The translations under genes were made by a program, and so were the position numbers. Positions 54,045-62,945 of a stretch of DNA of 64,000 bases are shown in pieces. The DNA comes from Bradyrhizobium sp. Gha (GTDB taxonomy: Bacteria; Pseudomonadota; Alphaproteobacteria; Rhizobiales; Xanthobacteraceae): contig NZ_FOQM01000029.1 in assembly GCF_900113735.1 (NCBI RefSeq), positions 1-64,000 on the forward strand. Direction: 5' to 3'. The notes beneath the pieces were generated by a model. That model saw nothing but the letters and a program-made list of their open reading frames with translations, did not search any database and was not told the origin of the DNA. Position 1 is the stretch's first letter, and every line of letters starts with the position of its first letter.

Positions 54045-54284
54045 ATGCAAACGCGCGAATTGGATTGTAAAGCCGCCTTGCTGCGTGTCGAGGAGTGCCG
54101 CTCCGAACTGGATGCTGTGGATCAACTCCCTGACAGGTGGGATCGAGGCGTCTTCGGCTGGTTCTTCCCGACGATCCACGGTCATGCCAGCACGCCGATG
54201 CCGACCATGATCACTGAAGGTCCGGCGGCGCCCCGCCTGCCCGATCGCGACGCCCGTCATCCGTTGCGCAGGTATCTGGACTAA
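54045..54284 (+). CDS. Hypothetical protein within the parS cluster
   Basis: 79 residues between parS 2 and 3. MQTRELDCKAALLRVEECRS, WDRGVFGWFFPTIHGHASTP. Acidic-neutral, Trp/Phe-rich middle, no homologue recognised; weak ribosome site. Could be a chance frame. Confidence 0.35.
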   Translation: MQTRELDCKAALLRVEECRSELDAVDQLPDRWDRGVFGWFFPTIHGHASTPMPTMITEGPAAPRLPDRDARHPLRRYLD

Positions 54285-54290
54285 GAGATT

Positions 54291-54306
54291 GTTGTCAGCT
54301 GACAAC
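54291..54306. promoter_or_regulatory. parS site 3, within a 26-base perfect palindrome
   Basis: Same 16-base core; symmetry extends 5 bases on each side (54286-54311, AGATT...AATCT). Confidence 0.85.
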
Positions 54307-54311
54307 AATCT

Positions 54312-55117
54312 GCGCGGCGTCCCCATGGACTACCTCTCCCGCTATCGAAACGTCTCGTCCAGGCAGCGAGCCGCTGGGGCGAGCTCGCGGCGACCTCGAA
54401 GGCTTGCGATCGTATCCTGAGGCACCGGGTTGCCAGACGCAAAGGTGGATGCGGCCCCGGGGCGAGATCGGTCCGCCCACCGTGCCGATCAAGGTGTTCG
54501 CCCGACTGCGCATTGGCTTCCCTCGCCGAAATAGATCGCGTGCGCAGCCGATAAGGAGGCGCCTCAACGCACCAGGTGGTATTCGGTCTTGCGGCTGCTG
54601 GTCCGGGGACAGCGAGCGCGAATGACCCGAATGCACTCGGTCGATTGCTCTAGGCCCGGCTGATTGGCGGAGGCCTACTACCGTGCGGGCTTGCTTGTTA
54701 CCCTTGCGAGCGGCGGCCTAGCGAAGTGCCGCAGTGGCGCATCGATCATACTGCGATGGCCCAGCGCGCTGCGGGACCAGCCCCGCAAGATCCGGTCGCT
54801 CACCACCGGCTCCGGCGCTTCAACGTGAGGGGAGGGCGCTTTTCGGGGAGCCGGCGGTGTTGGGTATAACCGCCGTGGCTTATGAGGGATACAGTACGAG
54901 GCAACGGCTTGGTGGCTCGGGGAAACAGAGATCCCCGCGGCATGGATTGACCGCTCGTCAAGCGCCGATTCACGCTGAGTCGCTAGAATCTGCCGCGCAT
55001 GGAAAGAGGCCCAGCAACACTGATCAGAGCAGAGGCTGGCATCGTACCGAATGACGCTTGGGGGCACGCAGCCGCGCCGAATCGCGCTATAAGGTTCGCT
55101 CGGCTGGTTGGGCCATT
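54312..55117. other. Intergenic region between parS sites
   Basis: 800 bases without a supported gene. Confidence 0.35.
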
Positions 55118-55133
55118 GTTGTCAGCTGACAAC
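55118..55133. promoter_or_regulatory. parS site 4, upstream of repA
   Basis: Same palindrome, 163 bases before repA. Confidence 0.85.
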
Positions 55134-55185
55134 GACAGGACGACGCGCCCAAAAAGCTGCTGCTCGGCGCTAGGCAAGCCGACGA

Positions 55186-55206
55186 GCGTTAACAACTCGT
55201 TAACGC
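55186..55206. promoter_or_regulatory. Inverted repeat in repA promoter region
   Basis: GCGTTAAC-AACTC-GTTAACGC, perfect 8-base arms, 90 bases before repA. A likely operator for RepA/RepB autorepression. Confidence 0.6.
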
Positions 55207-55295
55207 TTTATTTCTTGCTCAAATCATAGAATCGTGACCAACTCCCGAGACGGAGTTTAGGCGTCTGACGCGCAGAAACCGTCTTGAGAAGGTAA

Positions 55296-56510
55296 ATGGC
55301 GATCTTAGCGGAAGATTCGGTGACGATGAGCGAGACTGCGTCTGCGCGGATTTCTCGGCATGCCGGCATTCTTTCCGGCCAACTGCGGTCGCTCGCGACA
55401 ACGCTTTTCCCGCCGTCAGCAAGCAAGTCGCTCCGGTCGTTCACCTCAGGAGAGGTCGCCCGAATAGCGGGCGTGTCCGATGGGTACCTTCGACAGCTTT
55501 CTCTCGACGGACTTGGGCCGACCCCAGCTACGGGATTCGGCGGCCGGCGATCTTATACCCTGGCTCAGATCCATGAGTTGCGCGGGTATCTGACCACCGC
55601 GCGGCCTCGGGAAGCGTTGGAATTTCTCCCGCGCCGACGCCCAGGCGACAAGCTTCAAACCATCACTGTCGCGAACTTCAAAGGTGGCTCCGCCAAGACG
55701 ACGACAGCGCTGTATCTGTCGCAATACCTCGCCCTTGCCGGCTTTCGGGTTCTGGCGATTGACCTCGATCCGCAGGCTTCGCTGTCAGCAATGTTCGGGT
55801 ACCAACCCGAGTTTGACATTGGGGCGAACGAAACGCTCTACGGCGCCATACGATATGACGAACACCGGCGCCCAATGCGCGAGGTCGTTCGGCCGAGCTA
55901 TTTTGACGGGATAGGTCTCGTACCAGGCAATCTCGAGCTCATGGAGTTCGAGCACACGACGCCTCGAGCAATGGTTGAGCGGCGTGAGCGCGGACACGAC
56001 CTGTTCTTTCGCCGTGTCGCCAGCGCTATCGACCAAGTAGCCGACGACTACGACGTCGTCGTCATCGACTGCCCACCCCAACTTGGCTACTTGACGATGG
56101 GCGCGCTAAACGCCGCGACCGCGATGCTGGTGACCATCCATCCTCAGATGGTCGACGTTGCATCCATGAGCCAATTTCTCCTCATGACGTCGGACCTCAT
56201 GTCCGTCATCGAGGAAGCGGGTGGGCGGCTCGATCACGATTTCATCCGCTATGTCATCACGCGTCACGATCCCAATGACGTGCCTGAAGCTCAAATCGTG
56301 GCTCTCCTTCGCACCCTTTTTGGATCGGATGTGCTCCAGGCCACAGTGTGGAAATCGACCGCGATCGCCAATGCCGGTCTCACCAAGCAGTCACTTTACG
56401 AGCTGGAGCGCGGCGCGGTAGGGCGGGGCGCCTACGACCGGGCATTGGAATCGGTCGACGCGGTCAATGCCGAAATCGCGCAACTTCTTAAGAAGGTGTG
56501 GGGTCGATGA
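55296..56510 (+). CDS. repA: RepA partition ATPase of repABC plasmid
   Basis: 404 residues (family about 400). N-terminal HTH (FTSGEVARIAGVSDGYLRQL, TPATGFGGRRSYTLAQIHEL) then the ParA ATPase with deviant Walker A FKGGSAKTT (128-136), DLDPQASLSAMFGYQ and VVIDCPPQLGYLTMGALNAA. RepA segregates the plasmid with RepB and represses the operon. AGAAGG precedes the ATG; an internal ATG at 55326 is an alternative start. repB overlaps its stop. Confidence 0.95.
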   Translation: MAILAEDSVTMSETASARISRHAGILSGQLRSLATTLFPPSASKSLRSFTSGEVARIAGVSDGYLRQLSLDGLGPTPATGFGGRRSYTLAQIHELRGYLTTARPREALEFLPRRRPGDKLQTITVANFKGGSAKTTTALYLSQYLALAGFRVLAIDLDPQASLSAMFGYQPEFDIGANETLYGAIRYDEHRRPMREVVRPSYFDGIGLVPGNLELMEFEHTTPRAMVERRERGHDLFFRRVASAIDQVADDYDVVVIDCPPQLGYLTMGALNAATAMLVTIHPQMVDVASMSQFLLMTSDLMSVIEEAGGRLDHDFIRYVITRHDPNDVPEAQIVALLRTLFGSDVLQATVWKSTAIANAGLTKQSLYELERGAVGRGAYDRALESVDAVNAEIAQLLKKVWGR

Positions 56511-57526
56511 GCAAACGTACTGACACCATCAAGAGCCTTTTCACGGCCCCGCAATCAAACGTGTTGTCAGCTGACAACATGCCCGGTGCGTTGCCGCGGG
56601 TCTCGTCGGGCTCGGTCCGCTCGTTGAAGGACACTTTTTCCGGAGTCGAGAAAGAGAACGAGGAGCTTCGCGACAGAATTGCATCCGGGGCTATGATCCT
56701 CGAGATCGACCCGTCGCTTATCGATCCGTCACCGCTAGCCGACCGGTTTCGTGACCAGGATGATAGCTCGTTCGAGGCGCTTAAGCAGTCGATCTCACAG
56801 CGTGGCCAAGAAGTGCCCGTTCTCGTTCGGGAGCATCCTGAGGTAAAAGGGCGTTACCAGAGCGCCTACGGTCATCGCCGCGTCCGCGCTACGCGAGAGT
56901 TGGGTATTCCCGTCAAAGCGATTGTACGATCGCTGTCGGATGAAGCGCTCGTCGTGGCGCAAGGACTCGAGAACGCACAACGCGAAGACCTAAGTTTCAT
57001 TGAGCGCGCTACCTTCGCGATGCATATCGAAGATGCCGGGCATAGCCGAGCAATCGCGCAAGACGCCTTGTCGATTGACAGGGCGGAGGCCTCGAGGCTC
57101 CTCGCTGTCGCTCGATCAGTTCCAGCCGATGTCGTTCAAGCAATCGGGAAGGCTCCGAAAGTTGGCCGCCCCCGCTGGCAGACGTTCGCTGAATTGATCA
57201 AGGACGCCGCCGCGCTCGAACGTGTCAGAGCGTCGATCGCTGACCCGAAATTTGCAGAGCGTGAGACCGATGCCCGATTCCTTGCCGCATTCACTGCGGC
57301 GAGCCGTTCATCTTCCGCGGGGACGTCGAAGCCCTCGGAAGATAAGCCGGTCTTTTCCGTATCCGGCGATAAGATTGCGCACGTGCGTCAGGCCGAGCGC
57401 GAATTGACGCTTACCCTCGACAAGAAGGTCTCGGCGACATTTGCGGCATTCCTTGTCGACCAACTCCCGGCCCTGTTCGACGCCTTTTCCAAGACGAGCA
57501 GCGGTCAGGAAACTAACGAGGCCTAA
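56507..57526 (+). CDS. repB: RepB parS-binding partition protein
   Basis: 339 residues from ATG 56507 (MSKRTDTIKSLF), overlapping the repA stop as ATGA. ParB/Spo0J core: SLIDPSPLADRFRDQDDSSF, YQSAYGHRRVRATRELGIPV (the GxRR box), ENAQREDLSFIERATFA, and an HTH further on. A parS palindrome lies in its own 5' end and encodes residues VLSADN. Binds parS and interacts with RepA. Confidence 0.95.
   Translation: MSKRTDTIKSLFTAPQSNVLSADNMPGALPRVSSGSVRSLKDTFSGVEKENEELRDRIASGAMILEIDPSLIDPSPLADRFRDQDDSSFEALKQSISQRGQEVPVLVREHPEVKGRYQSAYGHRRVRATRELGIPVKAIVRSLSDEALVVAQGLENAQREDLSFIERATFAMHIEDAGHSRAIAQDALSIDRAEASRLLAVARSVPADVVQAIGKAPKVGRPRWQTFAELIKDAAALERVRASIADPKFAERETDARFLAAFTAASRSSSAGTSKPSEDKPVFSVSGDKIAHVRQAERELTLTLDKKVSATFAAFLVDQLPALFDAFSKTSSGQETNEA
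56563..56578. promoter_or_regulatory. parS site 5, inside repB
   Basis: Same 16-base palindrome, in coding sequence of repB. Confidence 0.85.
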
Positions 57527-57564
57527 CCGCCTCGTCCCGCAATACGAACCAGGAGCAGACAAGG

Positions 57565-57621
57565 CAAAAGAAAAAGGCCCCCGAAACGGAGTTCCGGAAG
57601 CCCTTCTCTTCAAGTTTGGCG
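57565..57621 (-). ncRNA. ctRNA antisense regulator of repC (incA/IncAlpha)
   Basis: Minus-strand unit in the 196-base repB-repC gap. Promoter: TTGACT (57651-57656), 17 bases, TTCTCT (57628-57633). Transcript of about 55 bases ends in a GC hairpin (CTTCCGGAACTCCGTTTCGG, then GGGCC) followed by TTTTTCTTTT. Size, place and the GAACTCCGTTTCGGGGGCC stem match ctRNAs of repABC plasmids, which block repC translation and set copy number and incompatibility. Start site by inference. Confidence 0.8.
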
Positions 57622-57722
57622 ACTGACAGAGAATCACTTTCGCGAATCGCAGTCAAGAGTTTCTACGCGATTTTATCGTCGTTTCGGCGAGCAGGTTTCC
57701 TTTGCCCAGCTGAGGCAAAGAC

Positions 57723-58955
57723 ATGCAGTCACACTCCCCAACGACGCCCTTCGGGCGGCGATCGTTGACGCTTGCCCATGTGGCAAGCCAAATGGTCGCA
57801 ACCGAACGCCCTCCGGAAAAGATCGTCCATAAATGGAAGATCTTCCACGCCATCTGCACGGCACGGCCGCGCCTTGGCGTGTCGGAGCGCTCGCTCTCGG
57901 TCTTGAACGCGCTTCTGACCTTCCATCCTGAGACAGCGCTCACAGGCGAGGATGATCTGATCGTCTTCCCTTCGAACCGTCAGCTCAGTCGGCGGGCACA
58001 TGGCATGCCGGCATCGACGCTACGGCGTCACCTCGCTGTGCTGGTCGACGCGGGGCTGATCGTTCGCCGGGATAGTCCAAATGGCAAGCGTTATGCGCGG
58101 AAGGGCGATGCTGGCGAAATCGAGCTCGCCTTCGGCTTCGATCTGTCACCGCTCGTCGTACGCTCGGAAGAGTTCGAGAACCTGGCGGCCGACATCGAAG
58201 CGGAAGCCCGTGCACTTAAGCTGGTCCGTGAGCGAATTACGCTGTGCCGGCGCGACATCGCGAAGATGATTGCAACGGGCATCGAGGAAGGCGTCCCCAC
58301 GCGAAGGGCAGGGCAGGGGCCTGCCGATTGGCAGGAGGTGCACGCCGCCTTCCGAGCGATGGTCGCTCAGATTCCGCGCACCGCGACGCCTCAGGAGCTC
58401 GAGCCGATCGCCGACGAACTGTCGCAGCTTGCGGACGACGTGCTCAATCTTCTGGAAGCACACATCAAATCCAAAAATCCGAGCGCCAATGAGTCCCATT
58501 CTGAGCGCCACATACAGAATTCAAATACCGAAACCTTTACTGAACTTGAACCTTGCCTCCGAGAAGGCAGGGCGGCGGGAGCCGAGCCAAAACCTCAACC
58601 ACCGCGAGTCGGGGAAATGGCGTATCCGTTAGGAATGGTCTTGAGTGCATGCCCGGACATCGTCGATTATGCCAAGGGCGGAATTTCGAACTGGCGCGAT
58701 TTCTTCGCCACGGTGGCCGTCGTGCGGTCGTCGCTGGGGATCAGCCCGAGCGCCTGGGAGGAGGCGCAAACCGTACTGGGTGAAATGCAGGCCGCAGTGG
58801 TTGTCGCCTGCATCTTGCAGCGTGGCACAGCGATTAGATCGGCTGGCGGCTACTTGCGCGGGCTGACGCGGAAAGCGGACCTCGGGGAATTCTCGCTTGG
58901 GCCGATCCTGATGTCGCAGATCAATTCCCGGCTCCATGAAAAACGGACGGCCTGA
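57723..58955 (+). CDS. repC: RepC replication initiator
   Basis: 410 residues. RRSLTLAHVASQMVATERPP, WKIFHAICTARPRLGVSERS, LSVLNALLTFHPETALTGED, FPSNRQLSRRAHGMPASTLR (wHTH) and the C-terminal GGYLRGLTRKADLGEFSLGP identify RepC. It binds the origin, which on such plasmids lies inside repC in an AT-rich stretch; here 58460-58560 is the AT-rich candidate. Intact. Confidence 0.95.
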   Translation: MQSHSPTTPFGRRSLTLAHVASQMVATERPPEKIVHKWKIFHAICTARPRLGVSERSLSVLNALLTFHPETALTGEDDLIVFPSNRQLSRRAHGMPASTLRRHLAVLVDAGLIVRRDSPNGKRYARKGDAGEIELAFGFDLSPLVVRSEEFENLAADIEAEARALKLVRERITLCRRDIAKMIATGIEEGVPTRRAGQGPADWQEVHAAFRAMVAQIPRTATPQELEPIADELSQLADDVLNLLEAHIKSKNPSANESHSERHIQNSNTETFTELEPCLREGRAAGAEPKPQPPRVGEMAYPLGMVLSACPDIVDYAKGGISNWRDFFATVAVVRSSLGISPSAWEEAQTVLGEMQAAVVVACILQRGTAIRSAGGYLRGLTRKADLGEFSLGPILMSQINSRLHEKRTA

Positions 58956-59395
58956 CGGATGGGTAGCGACTGTGCGCCATCGCCTCCGCTACGGCTGACG
59001 CGTCGTGGTCTGAGCCGTGCGCTTAAGGTCGAATGGGCCTCGGGAGCGGCGTCCAATCCCATCAAGCGCCGGGCAGAAGACTGGCGGCCTCGAGATCGTC
59101 CGTGCGGCGATCGCGCACCCCGGGATCATGCGCCGGCGGGGTCGGATCGCGACGTTGTTTTACCGAGCACGCCGCTCTGCCGATCGATCGGGACCCGCGT
59201 GAAGGCTGCGGCGCCCCAAGAAACGTCAGGCCGACGCTGCGAACGATCAGCCTCCCAGCAGAATACAAAGCGTGGGCGGCGAGGTGGGCCTCTGGACCGA
59301 CTAAGACAGTGAGTGAACAGCCGCCTCGGTCGATGGAAGACACGGAAAACCGACGATCCGGCAGCGATCGGACCCAGTTAACGGGATGGGATTGG
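58956..59395. other. Intergenic region after repC
   Basis: No supported gene. Confidence 0.35.
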
Positions 59396-59596
59396 TCAAG
59401 CTTCGCCGGAGCCGGAAAACAGGACGGTCGGCGGCGTCGCACGCGGCGGCGGGATGGACCGACCGCCTCCGGATCCTGGTCTGCTCTTGAGGTCGTATCG
59501 TTGGGCCAGGTCGAGTAGCCGCCGCCTGGTGAACGGGTCCGCATTTTCGGCCAAATCGCGCGCCCGCTGCGCGAAGCCCTTGTAGAAATCTTCCAC
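59396..59596 (-). CDS. Small conserved rhizobial protein
   Basis: 66 residues, GTG 59596: EDFYKGFAQRARDLAENADP, FTRRRLLDLAQRYDLKSRPG, then a Pro-rich end VLFSGSGEA. Helical N-terminal half. I recognise the pattern from short Bradyrhizobium proteins; function unknown. Confidence 0.6.
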   Translation of the reverse strand: MEDFYKGFAQRARDLAENADPFTRRRLLDLAQRYDLKSRPGSGGGRSIPPPRATPPTVLFSGSGEA

Positions 59597-60512
59597 GACG
59601 CACCCCGCAACTTCACTGAAGGGATAATTTCAGTCTTGACGCGCCGCGCGTCAAGCAACCGGGACGCATTCGGACAGATTTCGGCGCTTATCGTCGAAGG
59701 CGTAGACCTGGTGTTACCGGCACTCCGTGAAGCCGCTCGTGCACGTCGCGATCTCTTTGGCCATGGATGGGCACGGCTACGCTGGAATCATCGGCGCGGA
59801 CTGAGCTCTCTGCAACTGGCCCAGATCCACGTTTTTGCGCTTAGCCCATTCCACGAGGTTCGCGGGCGATAGGTCTGATCGGCCCGCATCGTTTGAAGAC
59901 GTTGGCGTTGCGACGCTATTCCACGTGCCGTCGAGAAAGACCGCCCATCGCATCTGCTGCTGCTGATTCCACGGCGGCGAGGCCAGATTGGTTGGCTGCC
60001 ACCCTTTTCCCCCGGGCGGCCATGAAGCGCCGATGGCGATCATCACACGCCCAGGGGAACGATCGAGCGCGCGATCCGCCAGACCGAATGCAAAACTTCT
60101 ATTCCTCACCTCGATTGTCTTGGGGGTGGTTAGGATGAACTCATTCGGTCCCGGCAGGGCTTGTCGTCAACCCCGCCGCGAGTAGACCCACAGTTGCTCG
60201 TACTGCTCATGGAGCTTGGCGCCTGGCCCCCGGCGGGCAGCGAACGCTTCCGCGGCTGCAGACGGATTCGACGCGGACGGAGGCGACTGGACGCGAGCTC
60301 GGGATTCTGGTCGGCGGCTTCTCCTGATGCTGGCGGACCGGGGCAGGCCGGATCGGCGAGAGGAAGCATCAGATAGTTGGCCTGCTTAGGGTGAACTGCG
60401 TTTTGCTGCTACGCCCGTTGCATTGGGATACGAATGGCTGAATCGATTGGGGCCGCCTGCAGTCATTCCATGTGTTTTCGCGATGGGCGCACCCATCTGC
60501 GTCCTCGATAGA
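59597..60512. other. Intergenic region
   Basis: About 900 bases. A minus-strand frame at 59777-59950 includes MRWAVFLDGTWN, which recalls the start of DUF2235 hydrolases but has nothing further of that family. No supported gene. Confidence 0.35.
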
Positions 60513-60749
60513 GGCTGGTCTGACCGAAGGCCGATCCCGCTTCGCGGGCTCTCGATCTTGTCCCCGCAACGTCCGTCCTCGACTTTCTTCCCCTGGCGCT
60601 GCGCGCCATTCCTCGCGGTTCAAGAAAGTCGCTGCCGGTCGCCCTCCATTTCATTTCGGCCCTCTGGGTGCAGGTCGATCGCCTCCGGTCTCACGGCCGC
60701 CATCGAGTTCGCGATAGGCGCGGCCCGAGAAAACCAAGGGAATGAGACA
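60513..60749 (+). promoter_or_regulatory. Structured leader of DUF736 gene, copy B
   Basis: Hairpin CGACTTTCTT (60580-60589) with AAGAAAGTCG (60622-60631), inner CGCG pair, then 119 bases to the ATG as in copy A. Loop sequence and surroundings have drifted, the outer stem has not. Confidence 0.65.
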
Positions 60750-61055
60750 ATGGCTACCATCGGCACCTCCACGGGCAATGGCTTCTCCGGCGCGATCAAA
60801 ACGCTCAATCTCAACGTCAAGGTCAAGCTGATCCGCGTCGAAAGCCCGTCCGACAAGGGACCGCAATTCCGCATCTACTCGGGCAACGTCGAGTTGGGCG
60901 CGGCTTGGCAGAAGACCGCCAAGGACACCGAGCGCGACTACCTCTCCGTCAAGCTGGACGATCCGAGCTTCCCCGCTCCGATCTACGCCACCCTGACCGA
61001 GGTAGAGGGTGCCGAGGCCCTCCAACTGATCTGGTCCAGGCCGAACCGGGACTGA
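60750..61055 (+). CDS. DUF736 protein, copy B
   Basis: 101 residues: MATIGTSTGNGFSGAIKTLN, LIRVESPSDKGPQFRIYSGN, VELGAAWQKTAKDTERDYLS. Complete. Upstream in-frame extension belongs to the leader. A hairpin at 61065-61094 follows. Confidence 0.88.
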   Translation: MATIGTSTGNGFSGAIKTLNLNVKVKLIRVESPSDKGPQFRIYSGNVELGAAWQKTAKDTERDYLSVKLDDPSFPAPIYATLTEVEGAEALQLIWSRPNRD

Positions 61056-61064
61056 AGCTCAGTT

Positions 61065-61098
61065 AGCGGGCTCCGCTGCAAGGCGGGGCCCGCTTCCC
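61065..61098 (+). terminator. Hairpin after DUF736 copy B
   Basis: AGCGGGCTCCGC-TGCAA...GCGGGGCCCGCTTCCCTT; imperfect GC stem with pyrimidine tail. Confidence 0.5.
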
Positions 61099-61117
61099 TT
61101 CGACAGCAGATACGGTC

Positions 61118-61261
61118 ATGACCATCGACACCATTGAAGAATTGCGCGCCGAGTTACGCGAATGCGTATTCACGCCGGCGAAGCGCAAGGCGCTCGAACG
61201 CGAGCTGGCCGAACTCATCCGCCAACGCAACGAAGCGCTCGCGGAAGAGGAGGGGGCATAA
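61118..61261 (+). CDS. 47-residue charged helical protein
   Basis: MTIDTIEELRAELRECVFTP, AKRKALERELAELIRQRNEA, then LAEEEGA. Short amphipathic coiled coil. Downstream of DUF736 copy B, possibly same transcript. Supported by codon pattern and by a terminator hairpin overlapping its stop. Confidence 0.5.
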   Translation: MTIDTIEELRAELRECVFTPAKRKALERELAELIRQRNEALAEEEGA

Positions 61262-61274
61262 GCCCCCTCCTCTT
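61245..61274 (+). terminator. Strong hairpin overlapping a stop codon
   Basis: AAGAGGAGGGGG-CATAAG-CCCCCTCCTCTT: perfect 12-base stem. Confidence 0.7.
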
Positions 61275-61279
61275 GCATC

Positions 61280-61486
61280 TTACGATGTACCGTCGTTGGG
61301 ATCCGCTGCTCTGTTGAGAACGTTTTTGACAGCTTTGGCGGGCGTAAAGGTCAGCTTCTTGGAAGCTGCGATCGCGATCCTTGCGCCGGTCGACGGATTG
61401 CGGTCCTCACGAGGGGGCTATCCTTGACCTTGAATTTGCCGAAGCCTGGAAGGCTCGTCTCGGCTCCGCTGACGGCCGCACCGTCC
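61280..61486 (-). pseudogene. HU-family DNA-binding protein relic
   Basis: Minus strand: LDGAAVSGAETSLPGFGKFK, VKDSP, then after a frame change REDRNPSTGARIAIAASKKL, TFTPAKAVKNVLNRAADP. The GFGxF...R..RNPxTG...I.AxxxxxFxPxKxLK pattern is HU/IHF. The N-terminal half and start are absent and one indel splits the arm, so it is dead. Confidence 0.75.
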
Positions 61487-62183
61487 AATGAGTTTCATGA
61501 ATCGACCGGGCCGATCGGTTCATTTTATCGATAGGTCGGTTGCTCCGGAAAGACCGGGACGCGTTGTCCGATCAATACTTTCCTCAACGGACACTTCGCT
61601 ATCGGGACGCTCGCGTCGCAACGCCTAGCTTGCAATTGCGCCAGTCTTCGTCGCGACAGCCAGCCGTAAGAGAGCGGCCTTTGATTCAAAGCGTCCTACC
61701 GCCAGCGTTTGGTAGTGTCGGCACTTTGTCGCTACAGCGGGCGACCTCAAGAGGGGCGACACGAATTTTTCTCGCGATACATAGAACGTGTTTCCTTCGA
61801 TGCAGATAGCCCTCGCATAGATGAAATCGTTCCAGATTCTCCACTCTAGCAGCGGTTGGGCGAGCCCCTCCGGGGAGGCTCTACTCGCGCCGCGGGGTGA
61901 CGTCCCGGAGCCCACAAACGGTCTCCCGCGCATTTGCGTGACGATCCTCTCGCGACCGAGTCGCAGTGCCCCAGCGACGAGCTTGAGCCCAGTCTCGCTT
62001 ACGAGAATTTACCCCCAACGGTTGTAGGCTGACCTGACTCTTCTGGCAGGGGATTCGCTGGATGAATTTGGGGATCGTTCCCACGTTCGGATTCGGAATC
62101 GCTGTTGGTTCAAACCAACATTCCCCAAGACATGATGGACGAGGATATGCCCCCGTGCCGTCAGGACCCATTTCGGATTAAAT
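61487..62183. other. Intergenic region
   Basis: About 700 bases, no supported gene; should contain the parA promoter. Confidence 0.35.
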
Positions 62184-62945
62184 ATGAAGACCATTGTCAT
62201 CAACAATCAAAAGGGCGGGGTCGGCAAGACGACTCTTGCTGTGCATTTAGCTTGGTTCATGGCGGAGACGAATCTCCGCGTTCTCGTGATCGACGTTGAT
62301 GCGCAGAGCAATGCGTCAGACACGTTGAGGCAGTACGCCGGTTCAACGTTAGCCGCGGATTTGTTCAAACCGGGGATACGGGTCGTACCTCGAGCCGATG
62401 AAGGCCTGACGCTCGCGCCGGGCGATAGCTCACTGACTGATCTCGATCGCAGCAACGCAGCCGCCATCACGACATTGCAAGAGAACCTCGCTATCGCGTC
62501 GGATCAGTTCGATGCCTGCGTGATCGATACGCCGCCGTCACTTGGACTTCGCAGTGTCGGCTGTTTGGTTGCGGCGTCGCATGTGCTGGCCCCTATCTAT
62601 CTGGAGGACTATTCGATCAAGGGCGTCAAAGGTCTGATGCAGACCGTGGTCGGCGTGCAGAGGCGCTATGGCCTTCAGGATACGAAGTTCCTCGGGCTGC
62701 TGCCCTCGAACTTCAACACGAAATCGCCGCGTCAAAGGACGCATCTTGAGCAGCTCTTGCGCGAAGCTGGCAAGTATGTGTTCCCGGGCCAGATCGTTGC
62801 AAGGGACGGCTACGCTGACGCCGTCGCGGAACGCCTGCCGGTCTGGAAGCTGAAGCGGCGCTCTGCACACGAGGCTGGTCGGGAAATCCGCGATGTTCTC
62901 GCCAAGATCGTCGCGCAGATAACCGAGACGGCACATGGCGCTTGA
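62184..62945 (+). CDS. parA: ParA-family ATPase of second partition locus
   Basis: 253 residues. Deviant Walker A KGGVGKTT (10-17), VLVIDVDAQSNASDTL, VIDTPPSLGLRSVGCLVAAS. No N-terminal HTH, so a type Ib-like or chromosome-like ParA, unlike RepA at 55296. Overlaps the parB start by 11 bases. Confidence 0.92.
   Translation: MKTIVINNQKGGVGKTTLAVHLAWFMAETNLRVLVIDVDAQSNASDTLRQYAGSTLAADLFKPGIRVVPRADEGLTLAPGDSSLTDLDRSNAAAITTLQENLAIASDQFDACVIDTPPSLGLRSVGCLVAASHVLAPIYLEDYSIKGVKGLMQTVVGVQRRYGLQDTKFLGLLPSNFNTKSPRQRTHLEQLLREAGKYVFPGQIVARDGYADAVAERLPVWKLKRRSAHEAGREIRDVLAKIVAQITETAHGA

Noticed and set aside
53868..54326. 152-codon minus-strand frame containing LSADN repeats
   Set aside because: The repeats are translations of parS palindromes, not protein repeats.
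53881..56578. CRISPR-like repeat cluster
   Set aside because: The five repeats are perfect palindromes at irregular distances without spacers of equal size; they are parS sites.
59777..60109. DUF2235-like protein from FLDGTWN
   Set aside because: Only the first dozen residues are suggestive and the rest does not follow the family.
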